This document shows, in pieces, positions 58,056 through 64,000 of a stretch of 64,000 nucleotides of DNA. Location: positions 3,172,001 to 3,236,000 of the forward strand of contig CM052356.1 in the NCBI GenBank assembly GCA_028551475.1, read 5' to 3'. The stretch's first letter is position 1, and each line of letters opens with the position of its first letter. Made by a program: the position numbers and the translations under genes. This stretch comes from Casuarina equisetifolia (Eukaryota > Streptophyta > Magnoliopsida > Fagales > Casuarinaceae). The notes beneath the pieces were generated by a model. It was not told where the DNA came from and made no database searches. It worked only from the letters and a program-made list of their open reading frames with translations.

Positions 58056-58288
58056 ATCTCTCCTTTTTTGAATGACAAAATTTTTATCGGTTAAGCATAC
58101 AATAACACATGTCATCAACAAAGTAAGCAAGGTGAATCATATCAAATGTTTTTCATAACAACTAATAAAGCAGAATTTTCACACAAAGTGAAATAAAGTG
58201 TATTATATCCTACGATAAGAGTATTGCACAAATTTATCATTTGCAATAATAGCAATTATTTTTAATCTACTTCTCATTAACCAATACA
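58056..58288 (-). mobile_element. copia 3' tail beside the LTR
   Basis: ATCTCTCCTTTTTTGAATGA is, on the minus strand, a polypurine tract before the LTR. The stretch matches 54150-54390 of the neighbouring element (GCATACAATAACACATGTCA). It is cut at about 58288 by the Athila-like LTR. Confidence 0.7.
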
Positions 58289-59317
58289 TGTTGAACAAGT
58301 AATATAATGATAAATATGAGTATCGTCTCATAGAGACTAATGATTGCTAAGCTAACTAATTACTAATAGTGAAAAATTCCTAGAATTTATCTAGCAACTC
58401 AAAAAAGTAAAACATGGATTAACTAACTAAATTTAACCTAAACTAGATAACTAAAACATGCTAAAGCGTCTGATTTCACCTAATTACTATATACGAATGT
58501 AGATCATTCATGCTTGTAAGATTGATACTACTCATGTAATGGCAAAATTTTTTAATTTGTTCACTATTTTATGTCTAAGTATAGGGAACCTACTTAGCTT
58601 ATTAACTCACTATAGTTCTACATGTGAATTGAAATCAACTAATTGTATTAAGATTTGTGAACATTCCAATTTACACCTAAAACCACACAAATCATATGGT
58701 ATATATCGATCCATATTAATCAATGGTTGCACATTACAAGAAGTAACTACATGTCATTTCCTGTTGGTCTCTAACATGCAAATCAGCTCATCTAAGAGGT
58801 AGCTAATCAATCAAATGCATTAAGCTCACAAAACATAATAATCATACATTTATATCATTATTATCAAGTTACATTATAGCTCTAGCAATATAAACTAAAG
58901 CATAGTATTTATACAAATAGAAACAATGCAAGAAATTGAACAAAGCATTACGCAAATTAAAAACACAAAAGCATTGCACAAATCTACGCATCAAAGGGAG
59001 TAGAAGACACCGTCTGGAATAAGGGGAAGAAAATGAGCCAAAATGTGCTTTCACACACCGTTCCCACGTGTCGCCACCATTCTTCATAAAAAATGAAGAA
59101 AATTGTAGATCACGGTCCCTAGAGTGCCGATTTGTTGAGAAATCACCTGAATATGCTAGAGAAATGCACAAATCTAATAAAGAAAGCTTAGATGGTGTTT
59201 ACTACATAAAATAACAAAGTATGCACAAATATAAATAAATACAAATATAATTACAAAAACACTTATTATACATTGCCTAAAATGATCAAAATAACTCTAT
59301 AAGAAATAGAGTTGTCA
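58289..59317 (-). repeat. Athila-like 3' LTR
   Basis: Starts on the minus strand as TGACAACTCTATTTCTTATAG at 59317. Its far end matches 62999 onward and the ends of the other Athila-type LTRs. It contains CAGGTGATTTCTCAACAAAT-like words and a GC-richer stretch near 59040-59130. Confidence 0.85.
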
Positions 59318-59332
59318 ACACCCCCAAACTTA
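59318..59332 (-). other. polypurine tract
   Basis: TAAGTTTGGGGGTGT on the minus strand, right before the LTR start, is the tract typical of Athila-type elements. It is preceded by a stretch reading GATGAGCAAAATGT. Confidence 0.9.
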
Positions 59333-61170
59333 ACATTTTGCTCATCCTTAAGCAAAAGCTCTAAACTACATATTATGATAAGAAAATAAAAAATTACACA
59401 TAGAAAGCACTAAACAATATATTCTAACAACACAACCAACACTTTATGATATTCTCCCAAACACCCCTAAATTGAACAAGCAAAAGTACTTAACAACATA
59501 TACTGACAACCAATCCCTCCATGATCTTCTCCCATAATTATTCAACTTGACAATTAAAAGAAAAACATAACTTTCATCTAAACATTGCAATTGGTTTATA
59601 AGGTAAGATAAATTCTTAACTATGTTAACCACATATGTGTGTGTAAATCCGCATTCTTTCTCAATTACATGCACTCTAAATAGATTCACATTAATATGCA
59701 ACCTCTCAAAATCTTTAACCAAATCTTAGAGGTTTGCTTTTCATTCATCTCTCCATTAATGTGAGCCAATCATCTAACTAAGAATCAATAGGACTTTCAT
59801 AAGCTTGTAAAGTAAGGTTGGGCTAAGGGTAAGATAGAAATCATTTAGGCTCAAATAATCCATGAACACATTACTTTCTAGGATCTCATCAAAACTCTAG
59901 CCCCTTTTTACCTTTTTACTCCTTAAAAATAATCATCTTCCACCATATATTCTTATTCCTTGATTTTGCTTGGAATTGGACACTAACAAAAACCTCAATT
60001 ATGCATGCAAAAAATAAGCAAAACAACTTATAACTATAACCACCTCAATCCTCTCCTACCAATGATATTTAATTATAATGCTCAAGGGCATTTTAGAGAA
60101 TTGTATGACTTGAATCTAACAAAATACGATGATGTTTTTCCACCCTAAAGCAAATGCTTTTCTTCTTCTTCTTCTTCTTCTTCTTTTTTTTTTTGACATT
60201 TGCAAAAACAACATATTATGGTATATACAATCATTGCAATCAACCTTTTCCTATACTACATCCTTCCCCTCGACTTCTCTTATACTTAAATAAACTTGTA
60301 CACATCAGAAGTAAATATGCTCATAGGCATAGGACAATAAGATAAATTGATCAAAAAGGCAAAGAGATATATATGCAAGTGTCATTCAACAAAATCAGGA
60401 TAAGAACAAGGCTCAATAAGGTGACTAGGGATAAATAAACAAGGTTGGCTTGAAAGGCTCAATCGATCCAAAGATGGCCTAAATCATTTTCTCAACTAGA
60501 TATAGCCTAGGATTTCACCTTAAGAGGAAATCAAGCTAATTTTAAGATTTGGGTGAGATCCAAGAAAATCACACAATTCACATGAATGTTCTCTAGAGAT
60601 ACACACAATTTCAAGAAAATGTAGACTTTTAGTGCTCAATAAGTGAATCAACATAATCAAATCACACTTAACTCATACCATAATTGTAGGTTTGAGCAAA
60701 ATCTACATCTCCCTAAGAATCACCAAGAATTCACAATAAAGAATCCAATCATGGTGATCATGGTCCATCATAAAAAATTAAAAAAAAAGACTTCTAACAC
60801 AACTTTTAACACAAATTAGAAAATTTCAACATACTTCCAACATAATAGAAAATACTTCCAATACTCTCCCAATATACTTCCAACACAACCATAACTATCA
60901 CAACACACAACCTCCAACATAACCTAACAAAATAGCACACTTCCAACAATAACAACAACACCTCAAACTTGAATAAAGCATTCTCTTCAATGTTAAAAGA
61001 AAACAAAGCAATATAAAGAAGGAACAAGGAAACTCCACTGATTGTAGGCTATGTTAATGTGGAGCTATAATGAACTTATGGTGATAGCTTTCTAATAAAA
61101 ATACCACAAAATGCTTAGGTTGCCTCCTAAAAAGCACTTATAGTTTTCAAACAAACTATCCTTAACATTG
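59333..61170. other. Non-coding interior of the Athila-like element
   Basis: No pol domain was recognised on either strand. A (TTC)n and T-run lie at about 60163-60194, and the stretch 60780-60960 is a run of ACTTCCAACA-like repeated words. In full-length relatives pol would be here. Confidence 0.6.
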
Positions 61171-61174
61171 CTAC

Positions 61175-61860
61175 TCAAGGAGGATGGAATTCCAATATTT
61201 TAAGAGACAACTTGTGTTGCATGATGGTTGAGCATTCTACAATCGACACCACCACCTTATATCTTTCTAGCTTCCTTCTGTTCTCTAGTATCTTTTTCAA
61301 AAGTTCTACATAACTGAGAAATTGAACTAGAGCATCTGTAAAAGGAATGTCAATGTGCAATTTTATAAATGAATCAATAAATTTTGAAAATTGATTATCT
61401 CTTTCGTGTTGCTGGAGTATTTGGGAAGATGGAGCTTAAGGCATATAAGACTTATGATTTTCTAGAACAAGTTTACTCTTAGGTGCCTCCTCGGGTTATG
61501 TGTTAACATTTGACAATCTTCTTATCAACATCATTTCTCCCACTGGCTTGCCATTTGTTAAGGTTATTGCTTTTACGGTATCTTCAAGGCTTTTCTCCAT
61601 GTCACAAGACAAATGACCCTCATGTTTCTTTGAGATCATACCAATCAACTAACATCTTCACCTCCAAATTTTTTATTGAAGCTTTGAAGGGTTAATTCTT
61701 GTTTCTGAAATCTAGCTTCAAACCTCTCCATAAAGTTCTATGTGATGATGGATAGTTTGGTAATTATATCCTCCAAATTAAGCTTCTCCTTTTCTATTTA
61801 CTTACATGTTGTTGTGGTCTCATCTCATTTAGGTTACTCCGTGAAAGATTTTGATAGTTA
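61175..61860 (-). pseudogene. Athila-like gag-protease linker
   Basis: The minus frame 61360-61175 reads MHIDIPFTDALVQFLSYVEL, LKKILENRRKLERYKVVVSI and VECSTIMQHKL, the conserved linker before the protease. Before it QFSKFIDSFIKL and an AITL.NGKPVGE block are readable with frame breaks. The protease motif itself was not found. Confidence 0.75.
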
Positions 61861-61862
61861 TG

Positions 61863-62800
61863 TCATCCCAGATTGTACAAATTGGAGTAAGGATCATTAT
61901 ATGACCTACTTGAAATCCTAACAAAATTAGCATATTCATTATATTGAGCATAAAGGTTACCTAATTGAAATTCCGTGCTTGCATGTTCTCCACCATAAAA
62001 TTCACATGCTCTACTATTATGTCTCACACTTGAAGTACTTAGGTTGTTAAACATCTTATTGAGCACTTCTAATTATGCACACATTTTGGTGAAGATATCT
62101 ACTTTATGGAATCCACTTGTTTAATGCATTGGTAGTCTCTTAGAAGACCATTGATAGTTATCGAATGTCATCTCCTCTATAAAGTTAAATGCCTCTTCTA
62201 GTGTTCTCTTATGTAAGTCCCCTCCTACAACTGTATCAATTACAAAATGAAGATTTGTACTAGACCTATCATAGAAAGTTTGTACCTGTAACCATATAGG
62301 CAGTCCATGATGTGGACATCTCCATAAAAGTTCCTTGAATCTCTCCCAAGCTTCATGCAATGATTCATTATCCATCTGCACAAAAGTGAAAATATCGTTA
62401 TGCTTTTTTGCAGATTTTGCAATAGAAAAGAACTTAAACAAATTTCTAAGCCAAATCATCCCATGTAGTAATTGACCTGCCGAAAGAGAAGAGAACCAAT
62501 TTTTAACCATATCTTTAAGAGAAAATGGAAATGGCCTTAACTTGACAACATCATTTGTCACTCCATTGTATTTGATCATGTCATAGAATTCAAGGAATGC
62601 TTCAATGTGAGCATTTGGATCATTGTTTGGTAGCCCACTAAATTGCACAAAGTTTTGAAGAATTTAGATGAGAATTGGCTTGATCTCAAAGTGGTTTGCC
62701 TAACTTGTAGGTCTCTAGAACCTTGATGTGGCATTCCAAAATGTTAGTGTAGCATAGTCTCTCAAGAGTCTATGTGAACCATAATCTCTCTCCATCCTTG
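61863..62800 (-). pseudogene. Athila-like gag
   Basis: The frame 62648-62121 is the Gag core: QFSGLPNNDPNAHIEAFLEF, PFPFSLKDMVKNWFSSLSAG, SLHEAWERFKELLWRCPHHG and LPIWLQVQTFYDRS. Upstream to 62800 the N-terminal part (DYATPT-like, SS.LCAI) is broken. After a frame change 62066-61863 holds ACEFYGGEHASTEFQLG, where the zinc knuckle has lost its second and last Cys. Confidence 0.85.
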
Positions 62801-62942
62801 TTGCTTAACAACATATTCTTTCTTTTTTTTTTTATCTTTTTGAAACAAAAAAAAGATTAAAATTAGAAGTAAAATAAAAGTAACAAAAGTTAGATTAACT
62901 TAAAAGCTATTTGGTATTAATATTAATTAGTAATAAAACAAC

Positions 62943-62964
62943 TAATCCCTGGTTACGACACTAA
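62943..62964 (-). other. Athila-type primer binding site (worn)
   Basis: TAGTGTCGTAACCAGGGATT on the minus strand is close to TGGCGCCGTTGCCGGGGATT, the tRNA-Asp-type PBS known from Athila elements. Several C-to-T-type changes have worn it. Confidence 0.75.
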
Positions 62965-62969
62965 AAACT

Positions 62970-64000
62970 TTTTTGGTGAAATCCTACATGCAAGTGTATA
63001 TGTCAAACAATTAATGTAATGATGAGAATAAGTATCATCCCATAGAAATTAATGATTACTAAGCTAACTAATTACTAATGCTGAACAACTCCTAGAATTT
63101 ATCTAGCAACTCAAAGAGGTAAAACATGGATTAACTAACTAAATTTAACCTAAACTAGATAACTAAAACATGCTGGAGTGTCTAATTTCACCTAATTACT
63201 AGATATAAATGTAGATCATTCATGGTTATAAGATTGATTCTACTTATGTGATAGTAAAATTTTCTAATTTATTCACTATTTTATGTTTAGGTATAGTGAA
63301 CCTACTTAACTTATTAACTCATTATAGTTTTACATGTGAATTGAAATCAACTAAGTGCATTAAGATTTGTGAACATTTTAGTTTACACCTAAAGCCATAC
63401 AAGCCACATGGTATATGTCTATTCATATTAATTTATGGTTGCACATTATAATAAGCAACTACATGTCATTTCTTGTCGGTCTTTAACATGCAAATTAGCT
63501 CATCTAAGTGATAGCTAATCACTCAAATGCATTAAGCTTAGTAACATGCAACTTCACATCTGTAAAATATTTCACAAAACACAACAATCATACATTCACA
63601 CCATTATAATCAAGTTAAATTGTATCTCTAACAATATAAACTAAAACATAACGTTTATACAAACATAAATAGTGTAAGAAATTAAACAAAACATTATGTA
63701 AATTAATAACACAAAAGCTGTCACTAATATGACTTTAATTCACAAAAACATTGCACAAATTTGCACATTAGAGGGAGTAGAAAAATCCATCTAGAATAGG
63801 GGAAGAAAATGAAGGGAAACACATTTTCATGCACCATCGCCACGCATTTGCATGTGTCGCTGCCGCTTTTCACAGAAAATGCTGGAAATTGTAGATCACG
63901 ATCCTTGGAGTGCCAATATGATGAGAAATCACTTTAATCTACCGTAAAAATGCACAGATCTATTAAAGAAAGTGCAAATGAAATTTGCCATTCTTCATCG
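62970..64000 (-). repeat. Athila-like 5' LTR, cut by window
   Basis: Matches 58289-59190 along its length (for example AACTAATTACTAATGCTGAA and ACATGGATTAACTAACTAAA). About 130 bases of its start lie outside the window. Confidence 0.85.

Larger units (their letters stand above)
58289..64000 (-). mobile_element. Athila-like gag-only retrotransposon, runs off window
   Basis: On the minus strand the order is 5' LTR (64000-62970, cut by the window), PBS, gag (62800-61863), a gag-protease linker (61860-61175), about 1.8 kb without coding content, a polypurine tract and the 3' LTR (59317-58289). No RT, RNase H or integrase was found, so it would depend on relatives. PBS and polypurine tract are of the Athila type. 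The 3' LTR lacks its last 28 or so bases. Confidence 0.8.

Noticed and set aside
1..64000. CRISPR arrays, toxin genes, endogenous pararetrovirus
   Set aside because: None of the marks (spaced identical repeats, coat or movement protein motifs, toxin motifs) was seen; all RT sequences fit copia, Ty3/gypsy or LINE patterns.

Overview
This window reads as nuclear DNA of a seed plant. It is strongly AT-rich, has spliced genes with GT-AG introns, a piece of plastid ndhG, and dense nested copia, Ty3/gypsy, LINE and TRIM elements. I cannot name the species. Most of the 64 kb is retrotransposon. Only one gene looks intact (a TOM20-like gene on the minus strand). A second, an ankyrin-PGG gene on the plus strand, is recognisable but damaged. 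No CRISPR, operon or bacterial feature is present, and I did not find a wholly new system.

Layout. 1-3672: pieces of an Athila-type LTR, a LINE reverse-transcriptase fragment and a unique-looking flank, all repeated in another order at 43.9-47.3 kb. 3673-12650: rearranged copia elements in both orientations. 12656-14420: no gene recognised. 14420-15042: plastid ndhG insertion. 15186-18642: TOM20-like gene, six exons. 19640-25489: more copia LTR and gag remnants. 25590-35110: a repeated leader region and a badly decayed ankyrin-PGG copy, split by a 5.9-kb chromodomain Ty3/gypsy element (27545-33426). 36840-43063: SINE-like promoter piece, leader exons, duplicated leader modules and the better ankyrin-PGG copy. 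43230-43860: SIZ1-like exon fragments on the minus strand. 43927-49170: second copy of the LTR/LINE block, with a TRIM in the LINE. 49230-58288: copia LTRs nested three deep and copia pol remnants. 58289-64000: an Athila-like, gag-only element on the minus strand, running off the window.

The most informative points are the permuted duplication of an LTR-in-flank block with shared target-site duplications; the ankyrin-PGG pair whose leader is built of repeated modules and whose N-terminal exon resembles copia Gag; a non-canonical GC-AG intron in the TOM20-like gene; the ndhG insertion just downstream of that gene; and copia LTRs that carry a different minisatellite in each copy. The TOM20-like protein would act as a tail-anchored import receptor on the outer mitochondrial membrane. 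Ankyrin-PGG proteins are membrane proteins linked in other plants to defence and stress. Nothing ties the two genes into one pathway.

All calls come from reading the sequence and from remembered family patterns. No alignment or search was run, so percent identities, element ages and family names are estimates.
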